Below are positions 45,501 to 55,000 of a stretch of 64,000 bases of DNA, in pieces (the first letter of the stretch is position 1; each line of letters starts with the position of its first letter). Below the pieces are notes generated by a model. It searched no databases. It saw only the letters and a list, made by a program, of their open reading frames with translations, and had not been told where the DNA came from. Location: the NCBI GenBank assembly GCA_963665085.2, contig CAXXXS010000001.1:4154001-4218000 (forward strand), written 5' to 3'. The translations under genes and the position numbers were made by a program. Source of the stretch: G963665085 sp963665085 (GTDB taxonomy: Bacteria > Bacteroidota > Bacteroidia > Bacteroidales > JAAAOM01).

Positions 45501-46377
45501 TTTGAAAAAGATTCTGATTGCGACTCCTTCAGGAGTACAAGTACCTTTGGGTGAATTAGCTGAAATTGAATATACACGTGGAGCCCAACTTATAAAAAGT
45601 GAAAACACTTTCTTGGTTGGATATGTAATTTTCGATAAAAAAGACAGCTATGCAGAAGTAGATGTGGTTGAAAATGCACAAAAATATCTTCAGAAGAAAA
45701 CGGCAGATGGTGAGTTTAATGTCCCTTCCGGGGTTAACTATAAATTCACAGGAAATTATGAGAATCAAATCAGGGCAACGAAACGATTGATGATTGTTGT
45801 TCCGGTTTCTTTGATTGTCATATTCCTGATTTTATATTTTCAGTTTCGGTCGGTCACTGCTGCCAGTATGATTTTTACAGGAATTTTTGTGGCTTTTTCG
45901 GGTGGATTTATCATGCTGTGGTTATACGCTCAACCATGGTTTATGAATTTCACAATTGGAGGAATATCTGTTCAGGATATGTTTCAGATTCATACCATAA
46001 ACCTGAGTGTTGCGGTATGGGTAGGATTTATTGCCCTGTTTGGAATTGCCACCGATGATGGCGTGTTAATTAGTACCTATTTGAAGCAGTTATTCGATAA
46101 AAAGACACCAAAGTCGATTGAAGAAGTTCGTGCTACTGTATTAGAAGCAGGAATGAAACGTGTAAGGCCGGCAATGATGACTACTGCAACTACTATTATT
46201 GCTCTTCTTCCTGTTTTAACATCAACAGGTAAAGGTTCAGATATCATGGTGCCAATGGCTATTCCTTCTGTAGGTGGTATGCTAATAGCAACGCTCACCA
46301 TTTTTGTTGTTCCTGTATTATACAGCTTATGGCAGGAGCGTAAAGTAAAGAAAATGACTAATGCATTAAATCAGTAG
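42580..46377 (+). CDS. CusA/CzcA-family heavy-metal RND efflux pump, enlarged
   Basis: The product is 1265 residues, against about 1040 for a usual pump. TM1 is followed by the porter domain. TM4 has the HME signature in AIAIGVMVDVGVVFTENIIRH, closer to the Cu/Ag (CusA) form than to the DFG form. A Met-rich central part, RLVMLQTGMRAPMGIKVFGPD, resembles the CusA metal-relay methionines. Two insertions explain the size. One holds about four extra hydrophobic segments (about residues 530-680), with a soluble linker. The other is ~60 residues of soluble sequence (about 765-825). The gene is followed 4 bp later by TolC and then by an HMBD-HMA adaptor, forming a complete Cus-like set. Metal choice (Cu+/Ag+) is inferred. 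Confidence 0.93.
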   Translation: MLNKTIKFFLENKLVTFLLLLIFIVWGIISSPFNWQTGFLPTDPVPVDAIPDIGENQQIVYTEWAGQSPQDIEDQISYPLTTALLGIPGVQTIRSNSIFGLSSIYIIFDEDVEFYWSRTRILEKLNSLPAGTLPEGVTPSLGPDATALGQIYWYTLEGRDKNGKPNGGWDPQELRTIQDFYVKYGLTSAKGVAEVASIGGFVKEYQVDIDPNAMKAYGVTVTQIMNAVKKSNLDIGARTIEFNRAEYLIRALGYVKSLEDIEMSVVSVNNNIPIRIKDVAKVNFGPATRRGGLDKGGAEAVGGVVVARYGANPLEVINNVKDKINEISTGLPSKVLENGTVSKVTIVPFYDRTGLIKETLGTLEDALSLEILISILVIIILVLNLRTSFLISSLLPIGVLMTFIAMRRFGVDANIVALSGIAIAIGVMVDVGVVFTENIIRHIEIIKNKGKKLLNVIYESTVEVAPAVITALTTTIVSFLPVFAMQAAEGKLFKPLAFTKTFAMLSALIIGLAFIPAMAHIIFSVKIDRKKTKQILNIILVLLGLSFIFFGKVLIALAIVGIGINNLFDYKWKESRKEFPTYINIGIVALIVIWLLTMEWMPLGAQNSNFFNILFSGLLIGVILGAILLVVRSYSRILTWALANKAKFLSIPLLVILFGILSWQGANKLFSFLPDGVKKSDAWLSFSETFPGIGKEFMPALNEGSFLLMPTTMPHSGIEENLEVIRMLDKKVNAIPEIENVIGKWGRVSSALDPAPTSMYENVINYKSEFILDENGHRIRFKTNKDGAFVLSDGSEYNPEEDEFRMINRNQLIEDKSGEYFRQWRKNITSPNDIWDEIIKQSNIPGLTSAPKLQPIQTRLVMLQTGMRAPMGIKVFGPDLETIEKVGYELEKQLKNVEGVEPVSVFADRVVGKPYIEIDIDRNAISRYGLTIADMQMTLSTAVGGMPLTSTVEGRERFPVRVRYAREYRDNPEDLKKILIATPSGVQVPLGELAEIEYTRGAQLIKSENTFLVGYVIFDKKDSYAEVDVVENAQKYLQKKTADGEFNVPSGVNYKFTGNYENQIRATKRLMIVVPVSLIVIFLILYFQFRSVTAASMIFTGIFVAFSGGFIMLWLYAQPWFMNFTIGGISVQDMFQIHTINLSVAVWVGFIALFGIATDDGVLISTYLKQLFDKKTPKSIEEVRATVLEAGMKRVRPAMMTTATTIIALLPVLTSTGKGSDIMVPMAIPSVGGMLIATLTIFVVPVLYSLWQERKVKKMTNALNQ

Positions 46378-46381
46378 GGAT

Positions 46382-47617
46382 ATGAAGAAAGTATTATATA
46401 TTGTATTATTTGTTTTTCTGCCTATTGTTGAGACTGTTTCTGCACAGGAAATATTACAAACCTATCTTCAAACTGCGGCAGAAAATAATCCTGCATTAAA
46501 GGCGAAGTTTAACGAATATATGGCTGCGTTGGAGAAAGTTCCTCAAGTTGGTTCTTTACCTGACCCAACCATTGCTTTTGGCTATTTTATTCAACCCATA
46601 GAAACACGTTTAGGACCTCAGCAGGCGAAGATATCGGCAACGCAAATGTTTCCCTGGTTTGGAACGTTGTCAGCACGAGAGAATTCAGCTGAAGCTTTGG
46701 CAAAAGCTAAGTTTGAATTGTTTGAAGAAGCAAAATCGAAGTTGTTTTATGATGTAAAAGCTACGTATTATAATCTGTTTTTTACAGAAAAAGCCATTGC
46801 TGTAACTCTGGATAATATCGATATCTTATTATCGCTAAAAAATCTATCCGACATTAAATTGGAAGCAGGTAGAGCTTCTGCCATTGACGTCTATCGTATC
46901 AAAATGGAAATCAACGACCTTGAAAATCAACTGGCTTTATTGCGTGATAATACGACAGCATTAAAGGTGAAATTCAATAATTTATTGAATGTAGATGATG
47001 AACAGGATATTCAAATAGCTAATGAACTTTCAGCGGAAAGTCTAAATTCAAAGCAGGAAGAACTGGATAGCATTTTAGCTAAAAACAATGTTTTGTCCTC
47101 TTTTGACTATCAGTTAGAAGGATTAAAATATAATCAGATATCTGCAACAAAAGAAGGCATGCCTCAATTTTCGATAGGGCTGGAATATGCATTTGTTGGT
47201 GAAGGGAGCTCGTCGGTAAGCAGTGCCGGTCAGGATGCATTTATGTTTCCAAAAGTTGGCATAACTATTCCTTTGTATCGTGCAAAATATAAAGCTAAAG
47301 TTCAGGAAGTTATTTATCAGCAAGAAGCAAAGAGCTTTCAAAAGAAAGATAAGGAGAATAGTTTAAAGGTGATTTTTGAAAGTGTATGGAAAGACTATTC
47401 AGATGCAGAAAGAAGATGTACTCTGTATCAAGAACAGAGTGAATTAGCTAATAAATCACTTTCTATTCTGAAATCAGAATATTCAACAGATAGTGCAGAT
47501 TTCGAAGAAGTCCTGAGAATGGAGCGCAAACTGTTAAAATATGCACTGGAACTTCAAGAAGCAATTACTGATAGAGAGGCAGCAATAGCATTTATTCATT
47601 ATTTACAGGGTAAATAA
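46382..47617 (+). CDS. TolC-family outer-membrane efflux protein (first RND set)
   Basis: The product has 411 residues with a signal peptide (cleavage near TVSAQ). It shows two long helical OEP repeats, ENNPALKAKFNEYMAAL near the start and KLEAGRASAIDVYRIKMEINDLENQLALL at the first helical end. The barrel part contains GLEYAFVGEG and PKVGITIPLYRAKYKAKVQE. It forms the outer-membrane exit duct of the pump encoded 4 bp upstream. The adaptor gene follows after 16 bp. Length is normal and no lipobox is seen. Confidence 0.92.
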   Translation: MKKVLYIVLFVFLPIVETVSAQEILQTYLQTAAENNPALKAKFNEYMAALEKVPQVGSLPDPTIAFGYFIQPIETRLGPQQAKISATQMFPWFGTLSARENSAEALAKAKFELFEEAKSKLFYDVKATYYNLFFTEKAIAVTLDNIDILLSLKNLSDIKLEAGRASAIDVYRIKMEINDLENQLALLRDNTTALKVKFNNLLNVDDEQDIQIANELSAESLNSKQEELDSILAKNNVLSSFDYQLEGLKYNQISATKEGMPQFSIGLEYAFVGEGSSSVSSAGQDAFMFPKVGITIPLYRAKYKAKVQEVIYQQEAKSFQKKDKENSLKVIFESVWKDYSDAERRCTLYQEQSELANKSLSILKSEYSTDSADFEEVLRMERKLLKYALELQEAITDREAAIAFIHYLQGK

Positions 47618-47633
47618 ATTTAAATCTGGTATT

Positions 47634-49247
47634 ATGAAAATTAGTATAAATAAAAAAGATATAAAGCTGATAATAATTACTTTGATTGGAGGCTTATTAT
47701 TAGGATGGCTGTTTTTTCATCCTTCTGAAAATGTAGATATACATAATCACGAAGAACATTCTGAGACAAAAGAAACAATCTGGACATGTTCGATGCATCC
47801 ACAAATTAAACAAAGTGAGCCGGGGCAATGCCCAATTTGTGCAATGGATTTGGTCCCTTTGGAATCTGTCGCAAGCGAAGGCGAACATGTTGATCCCAAT
47901 GAAATACAAATGACTGAGTCAGCCTTAGCATTGGCTTCAATTCAAACAACTATTGTTAAAAGAGGAGTTCCTGAGAAGAATATTCAGCTACTTGGGAAAG
48001 TAAAAGCTGATGAGCGTAATATTGCCCAGTTGACAGCCCGTTTCGGGGGACGAATAGAGAAACTGTTTGTTAATTATACAGGACAGAAAGTTCAAAAAGG
48101 GGAAAAGCTGGGAACAATTTATTCTCCGGAATTAATTACAGCACAAAAAGAATTGTTGGAAGCTTTGAAATTTAAAACTTCTAATCCTTCATTTTATAAA
48201 GCAGCAAGAACCAAACTAAAACTTTGGGATTTAACCGATGTACAAATCGATGAAATAGAGAATAACGAAGAACCAAAGACATATTTTGAAATTCTTTCTC
48301 CAATTTCCGGGACTGTCACTAAAAGGCATGTTGCTGTTGGAGATTATATAAAAGAAGGCGCTGCGTTGTTTGAAGTTATTGATTTATCTAAGGTCTGGGT
48401 AATGTTTGATGCGTATGAAAGTGATTTGCCCTGGATAAAAAAAGGTGATAAAATAGATTTTACTGTACCGTCTATACCGGGGAAAACTTATTCGGGAAAA
48501 GTTAGCTATATCGACCCGTTTATTGATGCGCAAACACGTGTCGCACAGGTGCGTGTTGAACTTAATAACTTACACCAACAATTAAAACCAGAAATGTTTA
48601 CCAATGGAATTCTTTATTCGGATATCGCTGAAAATGCTAACGAATTGCTAATTCCAAAATCAGCAATACTATGGACTGGTAAACGTTCTGTTGTTTACGT
48701 TAAGGTTCCGGAACGAGAGACCGCCTCATTTATATATCGTGAAATTACGTTGGGAGCAGAAGCCGGAAATTTCTACGTTGTAAGCGAAGGATTAGACGAA
48801 GGAGAAGAAATAGCGACCAATGGAGTATTCAAAATTGATGCTGCAGCTCAATTAGCAGGTAAAACAAGTATGATGAATCCGCAAGGTACTCTTAAGTCAA
48901 CAGGTCATAATCATGCAGGTATGAATATGGGAGAAGAGAGCAGTCAAAATACACAGGGCAGTGAAACACATGCTATGTTTAAAGTTTATGGAAATTGTGG
49001 AATGTGTAAAGACCGGATAGAAGAAGCTGCTCTATCACTGGAAGGTGTACATTCTGCCGATTGGGACCAGGAGACTAATATGGTTCATCTGACTTTCAAT
49101 CCGTATAAAATTCAAGAAATTAACATTCATAAAGCCATTGCAAAGGTTGGTCATGATACAGATAAAGAATCAGCACCCGATGAGGTTTATAATAATCTTC
49201 CAGAGTGTTGTTTATATGACAGGCCAATAAAAGATACAGAAAAGTAG
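47634..49247 (+). CDS. RND periplasmic adaptor with HMBD and C-terminal HMA domain
   Basis: The product has 537 residues. An N-terminal membrane anchor (~10-24) precedes a heavy-metal-binding domain, WTCSMHPQIKQSEPGQCPIC followed by AMDLVPL (residues ~50-77). The membrane-fusion core has a barrel-sandwich hybrid (AQLTARFGGRIEKL) and a beta-barrel (KRHVAVGDYIKEG). The C-terminal ~85 residues form an HMA domain with GNCGMCKDRIEEA and a Cys-Cys end (LPECCLY). It links the CusA-like pump to TolC. The extra domains would capture metal and pass it to the pump. The HMA part is close to the next gene product. Confidence 0.93.
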   Translation: MKISINKKDIKLIIITLIGGLLLGWLFFHPSENVDIHNHEEHSETKETIWTCSMHPQIKQSEPGQCPICAMDLVPLESVASEGEHVDPNEIQMTESALALASIQTTIVKRGVPEKNIQLLGKVKADERNIAQLTARFGGRIEKLFVNYTGQKVQKGEKLGTIYSPELITAQKELLEALKFKTSNPSFYKAARTKLKLWDLTDVQIDEIENNEEPKTYFEILSPISGTVTKRHVAVGDYIKEGAALFEVIDLSKVWVMFDAYESDLPWIKKGDKIDFTVPSIPGKTYSGKVSYIDPFIDAQTRVAQVRVELNNLHQQLKPEMFTNGILYSDIAENANELLIPKSAILWTGKRSVVYVKVPERETASFIYREITLGAEAGNFYVVSEGLDEGEEIATNGVFKIDAAAQLAGKTSMMNPQGTLKSTGHNHAGMNMGEESSQNTQGSETHAMFKVYGNCGMCKDRIEEAALSLEGVHSADWDQETNMVHLTFNPYKIQEINIHKAIAKVGHDTDKESAPDEVYNNLPECCLYDRPIKDTEK

Positions 49248-49278
49248 AATATATGTATAACCATTTAAATTAATTAAA

Positions 49279-49632
49279 ATGAAAACAATTTATTTAATAG
49301 TGTTAATTGCACTAATGAGCATTGTAACGGGTTTTGGACAAGTCAAAACAGAAAAGTTTAAAGTTTACGGTAGTTGCGGTATGTGCGAAAGTCGTATCGA
49401 AAAAGCAGCTAAATCGGTTGAAGGTGTAACTGCAGCTGATTGGAATAAAGAAACCAAGATGATTGAAGTTAAACTGGATGAATCAAAAACAAATGTTCAT
49501 AAAGTTCATATGGCCATAGCTGAAGTTGGACATGATACAGAAATGCATAAAGCAAAAGATGAAACATATAATGCTTTACCAGCATGTTGTAAATACGAAA
49601 GAGAAGTTGCAGAAAAGAATTCCAAAGATTAA
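49279..49632 (+). CDS. Periplasmic HMA-domain metallochaperone
   Basis: The product has 117 residues. A signal peptide (cleavage near VTGFGQ) precedes a single HMA domain with the metal site SCGMCESRIEKAA (Cys33, Cys36), EGVTAADWNKETKM and a vicinal Cys pair near the end (LPACCKYERE). It is clearly paralogous to the C-terminal domain of the adaptor encoded 31 bp upstream, including the spacing of the CC pair. It probably serves as a CusF-like carrier of Cu+ or a similar ion to the adaptor. A TolC-type signal or second domain is absent. Confidence 0.9.
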   Translation: MKTIYLIVLIALMSIVTGFGQVKTEKFKVYGSCGMCESRIEKAAKSVEGVTAADWNKETKMIEVKLDESKTNVHKVHMAIAEVGHDTEMHKAKDETYNALPACCKYEREVAEKNSKD

Positions 49633-49679
49633 TTTTTTTAAAGAAGAGATCTTTCAAGAAAAAATATTGTTCCTCTTAA

Positions 49680-49709
49680 AGTCCTCCTCTCAGGAGGATT
49701 TAGGAGGTC
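49680..49709. repeat. Short palindromic intergenic repeat, copy 1
   Basis: The element AGTCCTCCTCTCAGGAGGAT continues as TTAGGAGGTC. The core TCCTCCT-CTC-AGGAGGA (49682-49698) is a perfect 7-3-7 palindrome. A second copy with the same layout but CCCCC/GGGGG arms lies at 55400-55429. Confidence 0.75.
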
Positions 49710-49823
49710 ATCTTAAAAGACATATACTCCATTTTTATAATTATATATTTTAGTTAAACCTCGCTATAAATATTTAATTAGTATTCTTTTTCAATTTCAT
49801 TTATCAAGAATAGAACTTTTTTA

Positions 49824-49831
49824 TATTTTTG
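49824..49831 (+). promoter_or_regulatory. Putative -7 element for the second metal-efflux set
   Basis: TATTTTTG matches TAnnTTTG, 24 bp before the ATG at 49856. No clear -33 TTTG is seen. Together with the repeat at 49680 it suggests a fresh transcription start here. Confidence 0.4.
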
Positions 49832-49855
49832 TCTTTCAAAATGTAATTTCTTACT

Positions 49856-50275
49856 ATGAGAAATAAAACAGCATTCATATTTATTTTGTTGGCTAATATA
49901 GCTTTATTAGCTCATGCTGTTATTCCACATCAACATCATATAGAAGCACTTGAGAGCTCTATAGGTATTTGTACACATTTCTCTAAACATGATCATCATC
50001 ACGGAACAATTCCTGTTTGTGATAATAATCACCACGATCAAAAATCAACCCGTTGTTTAATACAGACTTTGGTCATACCAGGGAATCAGCAGGAAGAGTT
50101 TAAGCTGTTTTTTAAGACTGTATTAAATGTTGATTTATTCTTATTATCCCTTGATGATACCATAATTTCTCCCAAAGAAATAGTTGATAATTCCTATATA
50201 ATTTTCACGAAAGAGCCCTTGTATTCAAGGTTGCTCAATACCTCTCAAGGTCTCAGGGCCCCTCCTGTTTGTTAA
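49856..50275 (+). CDS. His-rich small secreted protein (DUF6769-like)
   Basis: The product has 139 residues. A hydrophobic N-terminal segment runs straight into the conserved HAVIPHQHH motif, followed by a His/Asp-rich stretch (HDHHHGTIPVCDNNHHD) and several Cys. The second half is hydrophobic/beta-like and ends in GLRAPPVC. The layout, HAVIPHHHH just after the signal and R-A-P-P near the C-terminus, matches small Bacteroidota proteins found next to metal-efflux genes, which I remember as DUF6769. It would bind divalent metal or copper in the periplasm. It precedes the adaptor of the second RND set by 145 bp. The function is not established. Confidence 0.78.
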   Translation: MRNKTAFIFILLANIALLAHAVIPHQHHIEALESSIGICTHFSKHDHHHGTIPVCDNNHHDQKSTRCLIQTLVIPGNQQEEFKLFFKTVLNVDLFLLSLDDTIISPKEIVDNSYIIFTKEPLYSRLLNTSQGLRAPPVC

Positions 50276-50302
50276 GCAAAATTTATTGGTGATTTTTTTA
50301 TT

Positions 50303-50321
50303 AGGCTGTTTAAAAAGTCAA
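50303..50321 (+). repeat. Solitary repeat-end-like sequence
   Basis: AGGCTGTTTAAAAAGTCAA resembles the right terminal repeat of the hairpin element at 55214-55344, read in reverse complement. It may be a decayed copy. Confidence 0.4.
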
Positions 50322-50420
50322 TTATCAAAGACAGCTAAAATCTACTCAATTTTACATTGTGTATTCATTATGTTTTGATGCACAATTTTAAAAATTATAG
50401 AACAAAATATAACAGGAGAT

Positions 50421-51968
50421 ATGAGAATTAAATTAATTGGGATTGTTTTATTAACAATTACATACCTTGGATGTAAACAACAAGACAATCATGAGGAGAG
50501 TGAACATGCGGAACATGACCATGAGCATGCAGAACATGAACATGAAGAAGAACATGAGGATGAAAAACTTTTTTATACTGAATACGATAATAATTATGAA
50601 TTATTTGTTGAAACAGACCCATTTATCGTAGATGAAGATGCCGTAATTACTGCATTTGTTACTGTTTTACCCGATTTTAAACCACTGGAAAACGCAAAAA
50701 TTCGTGTTTCTATTATTGTTGATGGTGAAAATGTTGCTGAAACTGGAGAATTATTTATTGAACATGGAATATTGAGTTTTAACCTTCAGCCTCTTTCAGG
50801 TGGAAATGGAAGTATAAAATTTGAAATTGAAACTTCCAAAAATAAGTCAGAGATTGTTTTGCAAGATATTGAAGTTTATAGTGAACATGAAGAAGCACAT
50901 GAAGCTTTAGAACATCATGAACATCACGAAGTAAATACGTGTACTTTTACAAAGTCACAATCATGGAAAATAGATTTTGCAACAGAACATCCCACTAATG
51001 AAGCTTTTGGGAAAATAATTAAAACAATGGCCAGGGTTGAGTCAGCTCGCGGAGAAGAGTCTGTAGTTATAGCAAAAACATCAGGAATTATTTTATTTTC
51101 AAATAATGAATTTGTAGAAGGTGTGAAAGTGGAGAAAGGACAGAAGCTTTTATCTATATCTTCTAACGAATTATCAGAAAATAATTTATCAGTAAAACTG
51201 GCTGAAGCAAAAAGCAATTATGAAACTTCGAAGATTAATTTTGAACGAGAATCAGCACTAGTAAAAGATAAAATTATATCTGAGCATGAATTCCTTGATG
51301 CAAAAAATCAATACGAAACGGCCAAAGCAATTTATGAGAATCTTATAGAAAATTTTAATGAATCAGGTCAAAATGTTGATGGAACAATAACTGGTTATGT
51401 AAAGAATATTTATGTTGAAAATGGACAATATGTCGAAGCTGGACAAGCTCTTATATCCATTTCTCAGAATAAGAATTTGTTGTTAACTGTTCAGGTACAA
51501 CAAAAGTATGCAGCTCTGTTACCATCAATTGTCTCTGCAAATATTAAATCACCTGATAACGAAAAAATATATTCTTTCGACCAATTGAACGGTAAGATTC
51601 TTTCTTTTGGAAAATCTACGACAGAAAACTCATACATGATCCCGGTAAGCCTACAAATTGAAAATAAAAAGGGATTTACGCCAGGTACTTTTGTTGAAGT
51701 CTATCTGAAAACAGTAACCAACTCCAATGCTCTAACATTACCGAATACTTCATTCATGGAGGAACAAGGAGTTTATTATGTATTTGTTCAGGATAATCCG
51801 GAGTTATTTGAGAAACGAGAAGTTAAAATTGGAAACACAGATGGTATAAGAACTGAAGTTATTCAGGGAATAAGTGCAGAAGAAAGGATTGTAACCGAAG
51901 GTGCAACTCAGATTAAATTAGCTCAGGCTACTGGGGCATTGGATCCTCATTCAGGGCATGTTCACTAG
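50421..51968 (+). CDS. RND periplasmic adaptor, CzcB-like lipoprotein with His/Glu-rich segment
   Basis: The product has 515 residues with a lipobox ending at the Cys in TYLGCKQQ. Residues ~24-49 are almost only His, Glu, Asp and Ala (HAEHDHEHAEHEHEEEHEDE). A beta domain (~55-150) is followed by a second His-rich stretch (HEEAHEALEHHEHHE) at ~155-170. The membrane-fusion core follows: a barrel-sandwich piece near residues 200-250, a helical hairpin (~250-310) and GYVKNIYVENGQYVEAGQ. It is the adaptor for the RND pump encoded 64 bp downstream. The His clusters suggest Zn2+, Co2+, Ni2+ or Cu2+ binding and distinguish it from the Cys/HMA-based first set. Confidence 0.92.
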   Translation: MRIKLIGIVLLTITYLGCKQQDNHEESEHAEHDHEHAEHEHEEEHEDEKLFYTEYDNNYELFVETDPFIVDEDAVITAFVTVLPDFKPLENAKIRVSIIVDGENVAETGELFIEHGILSFNLQPLSGGNGSIKFEIETSKNKSEIVLQDIEVYSEHEEAHEALEHHEHHEVNTCTFTKSQSWKIDFATEHPTNEAFGKIIKTMARVESARGEESVVIAKTSGIILFSNNEFVEGVKVEKGQKLLSISSNELSENNLSVKLAEAKSNYETSKINFERESALVKDKIISEHEFLDAKNQYETAKAIYENLIENFNESGQNVDGTITGYVKNIYVENGQYVEAGQALISISQNKNLLLTVQVQQKYAALLPSIVSANIKSPDNEKIYSFDQLNGKILSFGKSTTENSYMIPVSLQIENKKGFTPGTFVEVYLKTVTNSNALTLPNTSFMEEQGVYYVFVQDNPELFEKREVKIGNTDGIRTEVIQGISAEERIVTEGATQIKLAQATGALDPHSGHVH

Positions 51969-52032
51969 AATATAATTATGATTCTAGTTTAACTGATTAA
52001 TATTCAATTTTTAACGAATAATTTAGATTAGT

Positions 52033-55000
52033 ATGATTAACCATATAATTAAGTTTTCACTTAACAATAAGTTTCTGGTTCTTTTAATTGCAGTCGTATT
52101 GATTGTTTTTGGAGTAAGAACAGCAACGAACATGGATATTGATGTTTTTCCCGATCTGACAGCGCCAACAGTTACCATTATGACTGATGCTCATGGCATG
52201 GCTCCAGAAGAAGTGGAACGTTTAGTTACTTATCCCATTGAAACAGCAGTAAATGGAGCAATGGATGTGCGTCGTGTTCGTTCTACTTCTGCACTTGGAT
52301 ATTCATTTGTATGGGTAGATTTTGACTGGGGAACAGATGTGTACAAAGCCCGTCAGGTAGTGAGCGAAAAATTGGTGACAGTTCAAGAGCAGATTCCAGA
52401 CAATGTATCTACTCCTATACTTGCTCCACAAGCCAGTGTTATGGGAGAAATATTATTTCTTAGTTTACAGGCAGATTCAACCGATTTATCAACATTGCGA
52501 ACAATTGCAGAATGGGATATTCAACCACTTATTCAGGCAACTACAGGAGTTGCTCAAGTTACAATTATTGGAGGTGATTATAAACAGTATCAGGTATTAG
52601 CCGATCCATTAAAGATGGATTTTTATGATGTTTCTATTGAAGAACTGGCAAATGCTTGTAAAGAGATGAGTCAAAATTCAACAGGGAAGATAGTTCGCGA
52701 ATTTGGAAATGAATATGTTGTTAGAGGTATTGCACGTACAACAAACCTTGAAGAATTAGGAAATACATATATAAAATCCGTTAATGGTAATCCGGTAAGA
52801 GTAAATGATATTGCTGATGTAAAACTCGGTAGCGCTGTAAAAATGGGTTATGCCTCGCATAATGCAAAACCTTCAATTATAGTATCTGTGTCAAAACAGC
52901 CGAATACAAATACATTGGTTGTGTCAGAAAAGATTGAAGAGAAACTGGAAAATATTAAGAAGACACTTCCTCCTGATGTAACGATCGATACGAAAATATT
53001 TCGTCAGGCAGATTTTATTGAGACCTCGGTATATAATGTTCAAGAAGCATTGCTCGAGGGCGCTGCTTTGGTCATGATTATTTTAATACTCTTTCTAGGT
53101 AGCTTTCGAACAACGGTTATTTCATTGCTCGCAATTCCGTTGTCTTTATTGGGGGCTGTAATTGTATTATATCTGCTTGGAATGAATATAAATACGATGA
53201 GTCTTGGTGGTATGGCAATAGCAATAGGTTCCCTTGTTGATGATGCAATTATTGATGTTGAAAATGTTTTTAAGCGGCTGCGACAGAATTTTCAATTACC
53301 TAAAGAACAACGACAAAATGCATTTACGGTAGTATATGAAGCGTCGAAAGAAATCAGGGCATCTATTCTTAATGCAACAATGATTATTATAGTTGCTTTT
53401 ATTCCTTTGTTTTTTCTTTCAGGAATGGAGGGACGAATGTTAAAACCATTAGGCATCGCTTATATTGTATCATTGTTTATGTCATTATTGGTAGCTATGA
53501 CTTTAACACCTTTACTCTCTAAACTTATGCTTTCGGATGAAAAGTATTTGTCAAAAAAAGAAAAAGACAGTTGGCTTACCGGTAAAATTATTAAAGGATA
53601 TGAGAAATCCCTTAAGTGGGGTTTGAATCATAAGAAAACAATATTTTTTCCAATTCTTGGATTGTTTTTCGTCTCATTATTTTTGTTTTCTGGTTTGGGG
53701 AGAGCATTTTTACCGGAATTTAATGAAGGGGCATTAACACTCTCTATTGTTGTAAAACCAGGTACTTCGTTAGAAGAGAATAACCGAATGGGAAACTTGG
53801 TAGAACGTGAGTTACTTTCTATTCCAGAAGTAAGAAGTACAGCCAGACGAACAGGTAGGGGAGAACTGGATGCTCATTCACAAAGTACAAATAGTGCAGA
53901 GATTGATGTTAATTTTACTTTAGAAGAACGAGAACTCGAAGATTTTTTAAAAGATGTAAGGTCAAAATTATCAGGTATTCCGGGTATTGCATATACGGTG
54001 GGACAGCCATTAGGACATCGTATTGATCACATGCTTTCCGGTACTCGTGCAAATATTGCGATTAAAATTTTCGGAACTGATTTGAATAAAATGTATACAC
54101 TGGGAAATCAGATTAAATCAACCATTTCAGAAACAGAAGGATTGGTTGATGTTAGTGTAGAACAGCAAGTTGAAATTCCTCAGGTTCAAATTCGTGCTGA
54201 CCGAACTAAGTTGGCTTTTTATGGGATAACCATACAGCAATTTAATGAATTTATTGATATTGCACTGGGCGGAGAGAAGATGGCTGATGTATACGAAGGA
54301 CAAAAAACCTTCGATTTAATTCTTCGGTTTAACACGGATTATACAGATAAAATATCTGGAATAAAAGATGCCTTAATTGATACACATGACGGACGTAAAA
54401 TTCCATTAAGTGATGTCGCTGATATTATTTCTACTGCGGGACCCAATTCAATTAGTCGCGAAAATGTAATGCGAAAATTAGTTGTGTCTGCTAATGTTGC
54501 AGGCAGAGATTTAAGAGGTGTTGTAGAGGATATCCAGGAAAATGTTGGAAACAATATAGAACTTCCTGAAGGATATCATATTGAATATGGTGGTCAGTTC
54601 GAGAGTGAAAGAAAAGCATCTCAAATGCTTTTTCTAACAACTATCGCAGCAATCTTTATTATTTTCTTACTGTTATACCAGGAATTTAAAGACTTTAGGT
54701 TAGCAGGAATTATTTTACTTAATCTACCGCTTGCGCTTATTGGAGGTGTGTTTGCTGTAGTAATTACATCAGGAGTTCTTAGCATTCCATCCATTATTGG
54801 TTTTATTACGTTATTCGGTATTGCTACCCGTAATGGGATATTGTTGATCTCTCGATATCAGAATTTACAATTGCAGGGTAATTCAATTTATGATACTATA
54901 ATCGATGGTTCAAAAGATCGTTTATTGCCTATTTTAATGACGGCTCTTACTGCAGCTTTGGCCCTTATTCCACTTGCATTTAATGGAGATAAACCCGGTA

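Noticed and set aside
49526..49753. 75-residue plus-strand ORF after the HMA gene
   Set aside because: It overlaps the HMA gene out of frame and runs through the palindromic repeat at 49680.
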